NCBI RefSeq assembly: GCF_009727055.1
Contig: NC_052359.1
Coordinates: 65,948,344 to 66,012,343, forward strand
Reading direction: 5' to 3'
From: Benincasa hispida
Lineage: Eukaryota > Streptophyta > Magnoliopsida > Cucurbitales > Cucurbitaceae
DNA length: 64,000 nucleotides
Position numbers and translations under genes: made by a program
Shown here: one piece after another, positions 1 through 11,442 of the stretch
How positions within the stretch are numbered: position 1 is the stretch's first letter
Layout: every line of letters starts with the position of its first letter
Notes under the pieces: generated by a model
What the model was told of the DNA's origin: nothing
Seen by the model: only the letters and a program-made list of their open reading frames with translations
Databases searched by the model: none

Positions 1-1
1 G

Positions 2-27
2 ACTCGTGGACAAAGCTGGCCACGAGT
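2..27. repeat. Short perfect hairpin (8-bp stem)
   Basis: The octamer ACTCGTGG is followed after ten bases by its exact reverse complement CCACGAGT. It could be a small foldback in RNA or the end of an element whose other part lies left of the window. No T-run follows it, so I do not call it a terminator. Confidence 0.3.
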
Positions 28-820
28 TTTACAAAGTGGGCGTGTGGGGTCCACAAGAGAACAATGTATAGTCATCCAACCAATCACCGACTGCCACGTA
101 CAGGGTTCTTAAAATAATCCTGATTGGAGAAAGCCTAATCATTGTTGCCACATCGGATTATTGAAGTTGACTCATCCCTCGATCTTCCAACTCACTACCA
201 CACATTCAAACCCCCATTATATAGACTAAACACTATTTCATTTATCTTTGTTAAGGATATGTTCGGTATTGGATTAGCTGTATCAAAAAGTCATTTGAAA
301 AAAATCTTAATCAATCTTTACGTTTGATAAATAGATTCAAATTAAATTTGGTAAAATTACTTTTGAAAACATGTTAATTTCATGTTGACTTTAAGAATAA
401 TATCAATTTGTAGATTTTCTTATATTTAATTTTCAAGTTTATACTTTAAAAATAATATTTATTTAATATATTTATCTATTTTCATCCAATCAAATCTTTT
501 TTTTTTTTTTTTAATTTTACATGAGTCAAATTCAACAATTTTTAAAAAAAGTATACCATATTTATTTTTTTAAAAAAATAAAGCTATTTTCTTTCGTATT
601 TAAAAACTAATCTATAACAAACAAAATTTATCTTACTAAACAATTATTTAAAATATTAAATTACAAAAAAATTAAAAAAAAAAGTTTATTATAAGTTTAT
701 TTTGGTTGTTATATCTAAAATGGGATGCCTTTATATTTATTTACCATACACTCTGACTGATAGGGATTATTTTAAAAACTACAACAATCCTAAAGAAGCC
801 TAAATTAGGTTAAAAACTAT
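28..820. other. AT-rich intergenic DNA, no gene seen
   Basis: This stretch becomes strongly AT-rich after about 330, with long A and T runs. The only open frame, at 142-327, is short, has no recognisable motif and ends where the composition changes. I see no tRNA, LTR terminus or coding-like composition. Confidence 0.6.
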
Positions 821-1440
821 TTTTGGTCCCTAAACTTTTACAAAAGCAACAATTTATTTCCTACATTTTGGTTGGTAACGATTTAGACCCTGCATTTTCA
901 GTTTTGTAATAATTTAATTCTTTAACTTTAGTATGTAACAAACTTTAAAATATAAGAACTAGAAGTGATTTTTAACCTATAAATTATAATCTTTTAATAT
1001 TTATTGATTTTTCAAATTGCTCAAATAATAATAATAATAATAAAAGATTTGTGTAATTTTGCCTTGTGGGCCTTTTTCCCATTAAAAAATTGTTGTTGAT
1101 GATGTTAAGAAAAGAAGTCGAGTTAAATTAAATATGTAAATAAAATGGTCAACTTCATCCTAATAACTTTAGATGTTATATACTTATCTTATCTATTTAC
1201 TTGATATCGTCATTCAAAGTTAATAATATATTAGTTAAATTGCAGATTTGATCCCTTTAATATGAAGAAAATTAAAATTTAATCCTCCATGATTTATAAC
1301 TAGATTTTAATTCTTGATCCGTGTGATTTGATAAAAGTTTCATAAATAATCCCAACCGTATAGACTATTTATGAGGTTTAATAAATTATAGGGATTAAAT
1401 TCTAACTTTTTATAAACCATAAGAACTAAGTTTATAATTT
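815..1440. repeat. Degenerate tandem repeat of 'ggtccctaaactttt' type plus AAT microsatellite
   Basis: Between about 818 and 960 a roughly 30-base unit recurs in diverged form: a 'ccct-a-a/c-a-t-ttt' core followed by 'gtaacaa..attta'. Similar phrasing returns at 1240-1440 on both strands ('gatccctttaat', 'aatcctccatg', 'agggattaaattc'). An (AAT)n microsatellite lies at about 1025-1043. Degenerate repeats of this style are common in dicot intergenic DNA. I infer an old decayed array and no coding function. Confidence 0.4.
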
Positions 1441-2940
1441 GACCAAATATATTTTTACAATGCATAATTAGAAAAGAAAAAAAAAAAAAAAAACTATCAC
1501 GTGGCATATATTGTGTATTTTCATCACCTAACTGATAAAACCTGAAAAATAAATATTCATGTCTATTTCAATGGGTTAGACATTCTATTAATTTAGCCAC
1601 GACAATATGCTAATGTAGCGTGACAAATGACCTAAACATAGATTATATATATGATACAAATTAGTACACGTAAATCTCTTAGATTAAAAGTAAAGGATCT
1701 TCTTAATTATAATGCACCATCTAATAGACTTTTTTCAACCTATAGACTCTATCCTAGTCTTTTTTGTGACCTATGTAATGGTTAGAAATCTAAGTCATAA
1801 ATAATTTGGTAATAATCTAACTCTTCATATATATTATAATGCTATGTCATATATGTTTATATATATTTTGTAAAAGAAAAAAAAAGTATAAATTTACAAC
1901 TAATTGAAGTCTGCCAATTACTATAACAACTAACTTTGCTGTTTTACACCAATTTGTCATTAGACAATTGATGATCTAATCATTATAATCACTTTGACAA
2001 ATACATTATTACATAATAATTGAATGATATAAAATATTTTAATTGTTGTATAGATCATCAATTAATATTATAGTTTTTTTTTTTAAAAAAAATCCCTCCT
2101 ATTGTATTATTAACTTTTCTAAGAAATTGCTATTCATCACCATGTATATTATGAAAAGTTAATAAAATAAATAACTAGCAATAATTGGTAAAGGTTCAAA
2201 TTTTCATATTTTCACAATTTTTTAATCTAGATAAATAGATTAAACTCAGATAACCTTCATCTTACTTAAAAGATAATTTAAGCTCAATATATTGATGGAG
2301 TCTAGACTATTACTTTACATAATAGTGAGTTAAAAAATATTTTATTTTTACTTTTTGTAATTATAAATAGTAACCAAAACAAATAGTGGCTATTGAGCTA
2401 AGTTCATTTGATAGTAATTGAAAAAATAATGGAGCTTTTAAATTATTTCAAATTCTACCAGTAGCATTAGAGTCGTGTTTTTTATTTTTTCCTTACTTGT
2501 TCATTTTAAAAAATCGATGGATATCTTTTGAAGAATTTAAAAAATAGTACCTAAAAAAGATGAGTAGTTTCTATAGCCACAAGTTTATTGTTGTGATTAT
2601 TTCTTAAAATAGTTTGGTTAAAGAAAAGAGATAGAGAAAGATTAGGGTTTAAAGAAAATGAAATGGATGAATAAGATATTTTGTGGAAATGTTAGGGGGG
2701 AAGACAAACTAGGGGACCAAATGAAATTGCCAGCTAAATGCCAGGGCATAAGCATAAGCTAGAAGACCCTCTAAAGTTGGATATATCTTTTTGTTTGTGG
2801 TTTAATTCCCCATTTCATTTCTCTCTCTCTCTATTTCCACAACCTTTCACATTAGTTTCATTTAGGTTCACTACAATACAATTTTGTTTTTGGTTTTATT
2901 CCTAAAAAAACATGTTTTTTTTTTTTTGGCAGATGGGATT
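1441..2940. other. AT-rich intergenic DNA with poly(A) and CT tracts
   Basis: A poly(A) run occupies about 1473-1492. At 2630-2850 the sequence is less AT-rich, with an AGGGTTT telo-box-like motif near 2644 and a CT-dinucleotide tract at about 2820-2833, a combination often seen near plant 5' leaders. No open frame follows it, so I do not claim a gene. Confidence 0.45.
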
Positions 2941-2944
2941 CTTT

Positions 2945-3150
2945 TTATTTTTCCGTGTGTATTCAGGTCAGCTTATGCTACTTCGACTAATTTTACAGGA
3001 TAACTTACAATTCCTACAACATTTAGGTGTCAAGGAAACTCCTACGATATTAGATCTTAGATAGGTAGTCACTGTAGATTGAACTTATGACCTCTTAGCC
3101 TTTTATCAATGTCATATACCTCTATTTATCACTAGAGAGACTCATGATGG
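2945..3150. repeat. Dispersed repeat resembling a tRNA-derived (SINE-like) relic
   Basis: The segment holds the phrase 'tgaacttatgacctcttagcc' followed by 'tatcactagagagact'. This has the layout of a degenerate tRNA B-box and anticodon side read on the opposite strand, as in tRNA-related repeats scattered in plant intergenic DNA. It is truncated and I cannot assign a family. A repeat-library search would settle it. Confidence 0.3.
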
Positions 3151-4740
3151 TGAGTAGATATGAAAATTTGAACTTTCAACTTTAAGAGAGATAATTTGTG
3201 CCTTCATTTGGAATTATTGTAACTTTTAAAATCTTGCTAACGACTGTTATTTTAGTAAAACTAGATATAATAGGAAGCGTATTAGTGTTCGGTAAATTTT
3301 AGGTTTATACATGAACAAATTGATTGCAATGTTTGGTAAATAAATACTAAATCATCATGCTTTAGGTATATATTAACTAAAATTGATCTTAATCTTTTTA
3401 AATTTATAATAATTAAATAATGATTTAAAATAGATATTTTTCTAAAAGCTACTGTTATTAAAAATGTCGTGAAATGAACATGCATTTTAGAGCTGATTTT
3501 AATAGATTTTATCCTAACATGTTTTATCAAACACAAAATTGTAAATGTTCTTTTATAATCATTTCAATCCCTCCCGAAATCAACTCCAAACACATTCTAG
3601 GTTCGTTTTGTTATAAAATTTTAAAAATATACTTTGTTTAATCTACGTGTTTGATTATCATTTTATTTTGGTTGATACAAGATTTCTAATTTTATCCAAA
3701 ATACATCTCAAATCTTAATTTAAATATTTTGGAGTGATATTAAATAAGAAGTTTCGAGTTCAAACTCGAGCAATACTTTAGTTCATTGAATTTCGTGCAA
3801 ATGTTCGAGCTCACAAGTAATGGTAATGCAATAGCAAGGGAATTAGGTATTTGAAAGGTTTAGAATCCACCATCATATTACTCGTGTGGTGTGGATGTGT
3901 GTAACAAACAAACTTTAATGTTTCACTTTTGAATATTTTGTGGTTCCTCAAATGGGTTTAGATAGGAATCCAAATAATTAGTGTTTGCCTTTTAAATTGG
4001 GGACACAACTTTCTTTTTTGTCACGCCATTACCCCATCCAAAAACGTCGCCGTTTTTTCTTCTCTTTAATTACTTGTAAATTTGAATAATTTTTAACCAC
4101 CAAAATGCTGAACCCAATACCACTAAAACGCCACACACATTATAAAAATTTATATCCAAACATTTCTTTGAATTTTTCCTAACATTTTTAAAAATTTAGA
4201 ATTTTAATTGATACAAGATCGAAAATTTAATATTCTATTGGACACAAAACTTATGTTCAGATCTAATAATTTTGATGAATAAGTCGAGGGTCAATTAGAT
4301 ACAAAATTGAAACATAAAAAATTTATCAAATATAAAATTGAAAGTACATTAACATATTAGATATTTTGTTTTTCTAAGATCAGATGATGTATTAGACACT
4401 AACCTAAAATTTTAAAGACTAAACCAATAATTTGACAAAAAAAATGTTAGATCACTTCGACGTTTCGATTTTTTTATAGAAACTTCGAGGCTTTCCTAGT
4501 CACTTTTCATTTGGTTTTTTCTTCTTTAAAATTTCGATGTAGTATTCTTTTATTTATCAAAGATCGTAAATAATGATGATAATTATAATCATATATGACT
4601 ACTAAGTACATCAACGATTAAATTCTCTCTTTTTTCTGAGGTAGGAAGTTCAAAATTTTACTTATAATTTATAATAATAACATGACGTATGTTACTTTTA
4701 TTAACAATAAAATGCTATAAGAATCAACGTAATCTCACAT
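3151..4740. other. AT-rich intergenic DNA, no gene seen
   Basis: The sequence contains diverged phrases such as 'attagatacaaaattgaaa' (4200-4400), which repeat in variant form and look like old dispersed repeats. A minus-strand open frame at 3282-3536 has low-complexity composition and no motif. A small hairpin (AAAACG..CGTTTT) sits near 4041-4057. Confidence 0.5.
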
Positions 4741-4748
4741 AGATGAGT

Positions 4749-4815
4749 TGGGCCACGTCAATCGGGCCTTTAAATGGGCTTTTCTGATGAGCCGTCGTGT
4801 GCAAAGGCCCAATAA
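4749..4815. promoter_or_regulatory. Cluster of TGGGCC/GGCCCA (Site II-like) motifs
   Basis: Within about 65 bases there are TTGGGCC, CGGGCC, ATGGGCT and GGCCCAA together with a CCACGT core, in a GC-richer island inside AT-rich DNA. Paired TGGGCY elements are known as Site II motifs of plant housekeeping promoters. No convincing open frame lies within 600 bases on either side, so this may be the promoter of a gene lost or outside my recognition, or chance. Confidence 0.3.
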
Positions 4816-5418
4816 AAGCCTGTGAATTAACGGCATTTTTATAATTTTTTTGTACCAAATTACTACGAACAGATTATTTGTTTTTTCCGCCCTAAACATT
4901 AATTTTATTTTTTTAAAATAATAGTATTAAACGGGATAATAATTTTTTTAGTCCAAAATTACCAATATGAATTATTAATCACAAATTATTGGATTTTTTT
5001 TTAAAAAAGCCTTAATTTTCTTTTAATTGTTTAAATAAAAATTAAGCAATATGTACTACTCAAAATATACCTATATCATAATAATAAATATAATAATATT
5101 GTTTTTTTAAAATGGGATAATGATTTTTTATTAAAAATTTTTCATGGATAAAAAAATGTCAAATTATTTATAGAAATAAGAAAAATTAAAAAATATTACA
5201 ACCTCTACCAAATAAAATTAAATTTTGTTATTTTGGATAAATAACTTTCCTTCATTTTTATTTTTAAAAATTTCCTTTTATAATTCTATAATTATGTCAA
5301 ATTCATTTTTTCTTTAAATATATTCGAATCTCCACGAGATGCCTCAAATTAATTATAATTTGTTTTTGTAAAATAATATAAATTATTGATTTTTCTACAG
5401 ATTGAAATTTCGTTTAAT

Positions 5419-5424
5419 AAAAAA
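5419..5424 (-). terminator. Pol III terminator of tRNA-Leu
   Basis: On the minus strand a run of six T residues begins four bases after the tRNA 3' end, the standard RNA polymerase III stop. Confidence 0.85.
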
Positions 5425-5428
5425 GAAT

Positions 5429-5510
5429 TGTCAAGAATGGGATTCGAACCCATGCCCTTTCGGACCAGTACCTGAAACTGGCGCCTTAGACCAACTCGGC
5501 CATCTTGACA
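5429..5510 (-). tRNA. tRNA-Leu(CAG)
   Basis: The 82-base gene folds into a complete class II tRNA. The acceptor stem TGTCAAG pairs perfectly with CTTGACA. The D region reads TGGCCGAGTTGG (A box). The anticodon stem CCAGT/ACTGG encloses the loop TTCAGGT, giving anticodon CAG (plus-strand positions 5472-5474). An extended variable arm follows, then GGGTTCGAATCCC (B box) in the T arm. There is no intron and no encoded CCA, as expected for a nuclear gene. The upstream minus-strand side is AT-rich with a CAA triplet close to the start, typical of plant tRNA promoters. All stems are paired, so it is probably functional. It is the only apparently intact gene in the window. Confidence 0.95.
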
Positions 5511-5559
5511 CTATTGAAAGAACACAACTTAAAATATATTATTATCATAAATATTATGA

Positions 5560-5860
5560 TATTCAAGTGTCTATGTAATCCATTTCCTACTTGCCAAGTT
5601 ACCTATAACTAGTGGCATTTTGTGGGTTTTAGAACACACACATATTGGTGATAAATAAAAAAAGATTGGAGAAAGTGGAGAAATCCATTCTTAGTTATTT
5701 TATTTACTTTTTGTTACTTATTTTATATATTTATATATTTATATTATATTATATTTTCTCCATATCTGTGTTATCAATGTGTGTTAATGTGATTTTCAAA
5801 TTCTCAACACGTTATTAGCATGAGCTTCTATCGATTTCCTCGCTAAAGATAGGTCATAAA
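5560..5860 (+). mobile_element. Possible end of a diverged copia-type LTR with primer-site-like sequence
   Basis: An AT-rich stretch with TATA-like repeats (about 5720-5760) ends in 'ttctcaacacgttattagcatgagc'-like sequence at 5800-5826. That resembles the LTR end plus half-tRNA primer site (TTATCAGCACGAGC) of some plant copia elements. The 5' end of the LTR is not visible. It lies just upstream of a copia integrase fragment but belongs to a different type of LTR from the one at 9559. Confidence 0.35.
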
Positions 5861-5897
5861 GGTACCTCGATTTTTCTCTTTTCATTATAATTAGGTA

Positions 5898-6745
5898 AAG
5901 CAATTAAAACACTTCGATCTGATTGAGGTAGAGTGTACATGGATTTAGAATTCCAAGACTATATGATAAAACATGAAATTCAATCCTAACTTTCAATACC
6001 TGGTACACCTCAATAGAATGGTGTATCAGAAATGAGAAATATAATCTTATTAGATATAGTTCGTTCCATGATGAGCTATGCTCCATTGTCTAACTCGTTT
6101 TGGGGGTATGCAGTAGAGATTGCAATTCACATCTTCAACAACGTTCCGTCGAAGAGTGTTTTCGAAACACCTTTTGAATTATGGAGAGGGCGTAAACCGA
6201 GTTTACGTTACTTCATAATCTAGGTTGTCCTGCACATGTGTTAGTTATAAATCCTAAGAAGTTGGAACATCATTCAAGATCATGTCAATTTGTTGGTTAC
6301 CCTAAGGAAACGAGAGGTAGTCTGTTCTATGATCATCAATAAAATGAAGTGTTTGTATCGAAAAACGCTACATTTTTTAGGAAGACCACATGATAGATCA
6401 TAAACCACGAAGCAAAAAAGTATTAATTGAAACTACTGAAGAATCAACAAGGATTGTTAACGCAGCTGGTCCTTTATCAAAAGTTAATGAAGAAGCCAAC
6501 ACTTCAGGTTAGTTTCGTTTTTCTCAATCGCTGAGAGTGCCTCGACACAGTGAGAAGGTTGTGATATAACCTAACTACTACTTGGGTTTAACTGAAACAC
6601 AGGTTTTCATGCTAGATGATGTGTTGATGATCCATTATTTTATAAACAGGTAATTAATGACGTAGACAAGGACCAATGGGTCAAATCCACAAACCTTGAA
6701 ATGAAGTCTATGTACTCTAATTCAGTATGGAAGCTTGTAGATCCA
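5898..6745 (+). pseudogene. Copia pol remnant A, integrase C-terminal part to start of reverse transcriptase
   Basis: The translation begins in the integrase core (LRSD, then a YMDLEFQDYM-like stretch). It continues through a region matching 'GVSERRN', 'SFWGYAV' and 'VFETPFELWRGRK' (open frame 6032-6223), then a frame break and 'VGYPKETRG'. The last piece, 'DVDKDQWVKS..EMKSMYSNSVWKLVDP' (6660-6745), is the linker just before reverse transcriptase. Several stops and frameshifts are present, for example a stop where 'PQQNG' should read. The remnant stops at 6745, where a solo LTR is inserted, and resumes at 8411 in the same gene order. Confidence 0.85.
6741..6745. repeat. Target-site duplication atcca (left)
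   Basis: The pentamer atcca precedes the solo LTR and recurs immediately after it at 8411-8415, both inside one interrupted copia codon run (VDP..PP). Confidence 0.85.
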
Positions 6746-8410
6746 TGATAACGGGCAGAAATGCACGTTATTACAGTGCTAAGTTTTAAAACAATGTTGG
6801 CTTGCATTGATAAAATATGTTAGATTGCGTCCAAAGAGTATTAAGTTCATAACATTGCAATCGCATGCGTTTATCGCATAGAAACAGTCAACTTTTGTGT
6901 TTTTATGCAGAATATGCGTTGACGCAAGGCGAGAAGCGCGATCACAAGAAATCAACGGTCGAGCGCAGCATTACCGCAAGGCTTTGCGGTGATTTTTGCT
7001 CGCAAACATCTGCTCAAGAAGGATTGCCGCATAGAGCCGGCGCAACTTGGTGGACATATCTGGGTGAAAGACATAATTAATCACGATGGGAAATAAAGCT
7101 AATGACGGTCGAATCCGAATTAAGTTGACAAGCCGCTAACGATAACAAGTACATTCAACTTTTCGGTAACAAATATTCGACGCATCAGTCAGAGAACTAA
7201 AGCCATCTCATTTGTGAAATCATAAGAGAGAAGCCACCTTTCACCCCAAAGCTTTATAAATACCGAAGGCATCCTTCAGAAAAGGCGTTCAGCTAGTTCA
7301 ACAGTTTAGATACTTAGATAATTTTCTTCATAGTTTAGCCTTGTCCATAATTTTTTTTTTATTTGAAGGCAGAGCAAGAGAAGAACTGAGACACCAAAAG
7401 ATCGCTCAAGGCAACTCAAGAAAGAACTCTGAGGCGTAGAAAGTAGAGAGCGGGCCGACTCTCGCGAGAGCGACATTATCTTTTGAATACGAGTAGAAAA
7501 GACAGTGTAAAAGCCTGGGAAGCAAGAGATTGCTACCAGACTCTTTATTCTCTTCTTGCATTGTTATTTTGTACTTCAACTTTATATTTATACAAAGGAA
7601 GTTCTTATTCTACATCTGTTCGCTTTCTTAGCATGCATGAATAGCTAAACTAATCGAATGGGTGAGAAGAACTAAGCTAACATGACCTAGGAAGTTCTTA
7701 TTCTACATCTTATTTTATGCTGTGCCCAACATCCCTTTAGAGCTACTCGAGAGAGAGTCTAAAGAAAGAACCTAAGACTTGAGAGAGCTAGGTTAGAATC
7801 TAGACTCGAGAGAGCAAGATTAGAACTGCTTAAACAAGAGATAGAGACTTAGAGATAAACTCTGTTTGTCAACCTACATCGCATGTACCCTAGAGATAGG
7901 TATGATATTATGTGGTCGCCTTATTTATGTGCAAAATAAGAATAGAGGCTTATGTGTAGGTCCTATAGACTTATTACATATATCGCATGCGTTCTAGCAT
8001 TAGAAGCCGTAGCATTCACATCGAGAGATGGTTTACTATTGTATGTGTGTTGCATGATCGCATAGCATGAACGCATCCTAGGAAGTGTTAGCCAAAACCC
8101 TTCTCAACCTGTTCACCGCATACTCATCGCATCTTTCGTTTTATCAACTCTTTTCGAAACTCCGCCGCATTTGTTTATTTTTATTACCACAAACAACATT
8201 CACAACAACTACTTGATTTATTTGGTTACCGCAAAGTCTTCTGAGAAATTACTACCGCATATTGTTTTCCTAAGTCCCTGGGTTCGACCCTGAACTTACT
8301 AAGAAACTCAGTGGGGTTTACACTTGGATTTCACTGAGAAAACTTGAGTGCTCAACGTATTTTCATCATCGCATTTCATCCATAATTCCACTTCATAAAA
8401 TAATGAATCA
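6746..8410 (+). mobile_element. Solo LTR, Athila/Tat-like Ty3/gypsy, 1665 bp
   Basis: The element starts TGATAACGGGCAGAAATG and ends AATGAATCA, giving TG..CA termini flanked by the 5-bp duplication atcca. Its start contains a short palindrome (GATAACGGGCA..GCACGTTAT) shared with the LTR-like sequences at 38866 and, inverted, at 51579. A TATA-like 'tttataaata' lies near 7253. The 3' part contains 'gttcgaccctgaacttac', which also recurs in the 38866 LTR. No internal coding region is present, so it is a solo LTR left by LTR-LTR recombination. Many GCAT/CGCA words give it a composition unlike the copia DNA around it. The open frame at 6865-7080 has no known motif. Confidence 0.9.
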
Positions 8411-9558
8411 ATCCACCTGAAAGGGTAAAACCCATAGGGTGCAAATAGATCTATAAAAGAAAGAGAGATATAGCTAGAAAGGTATAGACCTTCAAATTTA
8501 GACTTATAGCAAAGGGTTATACCCAGAGGGAAGGGGTTGACTATGAGGAAACTTTTCCCCCTGTTGCTATGCTCAAGTCTATAAGAATTCTCTTGTCCAT
8601 AGCCATATATTATGACTATGAGATATAAAAAATAGATGTCAAGATTGCTTTTTTCTGAATGACAATCTTGAAAAGAATATCTTTATGTCTCAGTCTGAGA
8701 GGTACATAACCCAAGCTTAGGAGCAAAAAGTTCGCAAGATGAATCGATCTATTTATGGGTTGAAACAGGAATCCAGATCTTGGAACATTAGATTTGATAC
8801 AACGATCAAATCTTTTGGTTTTAATCAAAATGTTGATAAACCTTGTATCTACAAAAAAATCATCAACGATAAAACAATTTTTCTAGTACTTTATGTGGAC
8901 AATATCCTACTCATTGGAAATGATGTATGGTACCTTACTGACATTAATAGTCAGCATGTACTAGTCCAATCCAGGGTTAGACCATTGGACTGCAGTTAAG
9001 AACATCCTCAAGTATTTTAGAAGAACGAGGGACTATAAGTTGGTGTATAGAGCAAAGGATTTGATCCTTAATGGATACACCGACTCTGATTTCAAACTGA
9101 CAAGGATTTTAGAAAATCTACGTCAGGATCAGTGTTTGCCCTAAACGGGAGAGGTGTAGTATGGTTTAGCATTAAAGCAAGGATGTATTGCAGATTCCAC
9201 TATAGAAGCTGAGTATGTAGCTGCTTGTAAACCAGCAAAGGAAGAAATTTGGTTCAGGAAGTTCCCAAGCGACTTGGAAGTGGTTCCAAATATGGAGCCC
9301 GTCACTTTATATTATGACAACAGTGGGGTAGTAGTCATTACTGATCAATTTACGAAGGCTCTTTCTCAGCAGTGTTTGGGGGCCATCTAGATAGTCTAGA
9401 TCTACGAGATATGTACATGTATAATCTAGGGCAAGTGGGAAATGTGTAATAGGTATATAGATGCCCCAGTTTATTGTATTTATTTCCAATAATCCCACTT
9501 TTTAGATTCTGATATCGTGTACAACTCATTGACTAGAGTTTTAGTTCAAATGGGAGTT
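8411..9558 (+). pseudogene. Copia pol remnant A, reverse transcriptase and RNase H
   Basis: The gene resumes with the reverse transcriptase entry ('KWIYKRKR', 'GVDYEETF'), then 'MNRSIYGLKQESRSWNIRFDTT' and 'LYVDNILLIGNDV' in the frame 8739-8999. The catalytic YVDD box reads YVDN, so this copy would be dead even if repaired. Between 8940 and 8965 a deletion removes the rest of the reverse transcriptase and joins it to RNase H ('ILKYFRRTRDYKLVY', 'GYTDSDF', 'GCIADSTIEAEYVAA', 'DLEVVPN', 'YDNSG'). The RNase H ends with 'FTKALS' near 9365 after another internal loss. About 170 bases of noncoding sequence follow, then the polypurine tract. Confidence 0.88.
9546..9558 (+). other. Polypurine tract of copia remnant A
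   Basis: 'caaatgggagttt' immediately precedes the LTR start TGTTGGGTTT. The same PPT-LTR joint is seen at 48139-48151. Confidence 0.7.
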
Positions 9559-9938
9559 TGTTGGGTTTTATTCCCTAAAACCCGTAGATAGTAAATGCTA
9601 TTAATTGATCGTCATTAATAAAGAGTTATATGTGTTAATTCAATAAATGTTATTGTTTGTGTTGTTTGTATGTTTTTGTCTTAATGACCATAAATCTAAT
9701 AAACTAACATCCAAGGCTGCCTTATTGGAGATATACAGAGATCAATATTCAAGATACAGCCTAAAGGATTTATAGTATAGGGATAAGACTGGGTACCTAT
9801 CCTCTTGGTAACACTATGGATACGACCCATGTTGTATTCGATACAAACGCAATAATCTAACGCATTCGTGTAGTTGACATGCGAGTAGGGGTATTCTATG
9901 CAATGAGTTTGTATAGGACTTGACCTCGAAATAGTAAC
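9559..9938 (+). mobile_element. Truncated 3' LTR of copia remnant A
   Basis: The LTR begins TGTTGGGTTTTATTCCC right after the polypurine tract and aligns with the LTR at 48152-48747. Both contain 'acatccaaggctgcctta'/'acatccaaggttgcctta' and the 'acgaccca' block. It breaks off after 'cgaaatagtaac', where a second integrase fragment begins directly, so the rest of the LTR was lost at a recombination joint. Confidence 0.85.
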
Positions 9939-10196
9939 TCCTGAAGAGTACATGGATTTAGCATTTCAGGACTAAATGATAGAACATGGAATTCAATCAC
10001 AACTCTTAGTAACTGGTACACCTCAACAGAACGGTATATCAGAAAGGAGAAATATAACCTTATTAGATATGGTTTGTTATATGATGAGCTATGCTCAATT
10101 GCCTAACTCGTTTTGGGGGTATGCAGTAGATACTGCAATTCATGTCTTGAACAGTGTTCTCTCCAAAAGTGTTTTTGAAACACCTTTCGAGTTATG
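9939..10196 (+). pseudogene. Copia integrase fragment A2 (first half)
   Basis: The frame 9976-10227 covers the integrase stretch 'MIEHGIQSQLL..GTPQQNGISERRNITLLDMV..SFWGYAVDTAIH..VFETPFEL', including the catalytic Glu region. Upstream, 'EEYMDL' is still readable at 9944, with a stop before 'MIEH'. It repeats the part of the gene already present at 5930-6185, so it is a second element of the same family. It stops at 10196 (ttatg), where a 20.1-kb insertion begins. The gene continues at 30299 with the repeated ttatg. Confidence 0.87.
10192..10196. repeat. Target-site duplication ttatg (left)
   Basis: The pentamer ttatg ends the integrase fragment and recurs at 30299-30303, where the same gene resumes. 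Joining across it restores the sense '..FELWRG..'. The two copies bound a 20,102-bp composite insertion. Confidence 0.8.
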
Positions 10197-11442
10197 TGAT
10201 GGAGTTGACATTCAACATGCGGAATAGGTTTGGATCTTAAACACTCTAATTAAAATAGGTTTAGTGAATTAGTAAGCATGTTCAAGAAAATATCAGAGGT
10301 TTGTAGAATACGACCTTTGATGATCCTCCAATTGATGCAATCTACCCGTGAATTCCCTTCAACAACTTGTTATTGACCACCACAAGGATCTTATCTACTA
10401 TTCTTAGGCCTTGGATTGGATTGTGGGATCCAAATTGAAAGAGGTCAGGGAGGATTATAAGAGTTGAAAAGTAGAAAAAAAAAACAGAATTTTTCCTCTT
10501 CAATTTTTTCTAATTACTTCAAAAAACATGTATTTATTCAATTCAAACATGCAAATCTTAAGAGAATGAGAGTTTGACACTTAAACATCCACTAATTAAG
10601 TGGGTTAGGTGGAGAAGAAATGGGAAAAATGGGAAAAATGGGAAAACCCCAATTTTCCAATTTTAAATTAAAAAATTCTTTTAATTTAATTTTAATTTTC
10701 AAAATCAAATTAAATTATAAAAAAAACCTAATTTCTAAATTTGAATTTTCAAATTCAAATTTATTTAAAATATGTTATTTTAAATAAATAATTGATTAAA
10801 CAAATTTAATTATTTAATTTAATATCAAATATTAAAGTAATAAAACACCTAATCCAAACATGAATCCTTATTCATATATCTAATATTTAAATATTTTCAT
10901 CTCTCCAAAATTATGTTAATTAAACATTAATAATATTGAATATAATAATCCAAACCCTAAACCGAATTTGAACATTTCAAATTCTCTCAACACACTATTC
11001 TAAGGTTTTTATCCTTTCACGAGCTAGTAGAGTGACCTAATGGACCTACAAATCATGAACTCCGACAATTTGAGAATAATTGGTTAAACTCTTTAAACCG
11101 AATTAATCAATATTCGTTAACTACCGAGACACTTCATTATAGCTCAGTAGTTGCACTCTTCTCACTGTAGATATATTTTTGTCCACTTGATTTAACCATA
11201 ATCAATAAGTCGATCCTTCACAGGTTGTTTGTATTTACAACTAGGTTAGAAATACCGTTTTACTCCTGTAGTACATACTGCTCCTTAAGTCTCCACTAAT
11301 CCTCTAATGAACAATTGGTTTATGGTTCTACCAATAAATCGAGTCCCTCTCAGCCATAGAGAGGGCAGAGCCCCTTTGTTCAAGACCAAGAATCAGTACT
11401 TAAGGGAACAACCTATCTATTGGCCTTTAAAAGGGTAGGAGT
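10197..11442 (-). mobile_element. Antisense copia LTR (family 2), 3' part
   Basis: Read on the minus strand this is the downstream part of an LTR ending ..GTCAACTCCATCA. It resembles the plus-strand LTR at 44023-46289 (shared 'aattagagtg' region, 'ccactgatcctctaatgaac' block, AT-rich U3). It is cut at 11442 by a second antisense LTR. Its missing front part is found at 29702-30298, and the two halves join at 'gggtaggagtgaattcc', matching the family pattern. Together they make one LTR of about 1.84 kb flanked by ttatg repeats, so it is a solo LTR. Confidence 0.8.

Noticed and set aside
142..327. 61-codon plus-strand open frame
   Set aside because: It is short, AT-rich at its end and has no motif or homolog I recognise; chance frames are common in such DNA.
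3282..3536. 84-codon minus-strand open frame
   Set aside because: It has low-complexity composition (Ile, Leu, Lys, Asn) in AT-rich DNA, no domain and no promoter context.
6865..7080. 71-codon frame in the solo LTR
   Set aside because: It lies wholly inside an LTR with clean termini; the second LTR of the family breaks it, so it is not conserved coding sequence.
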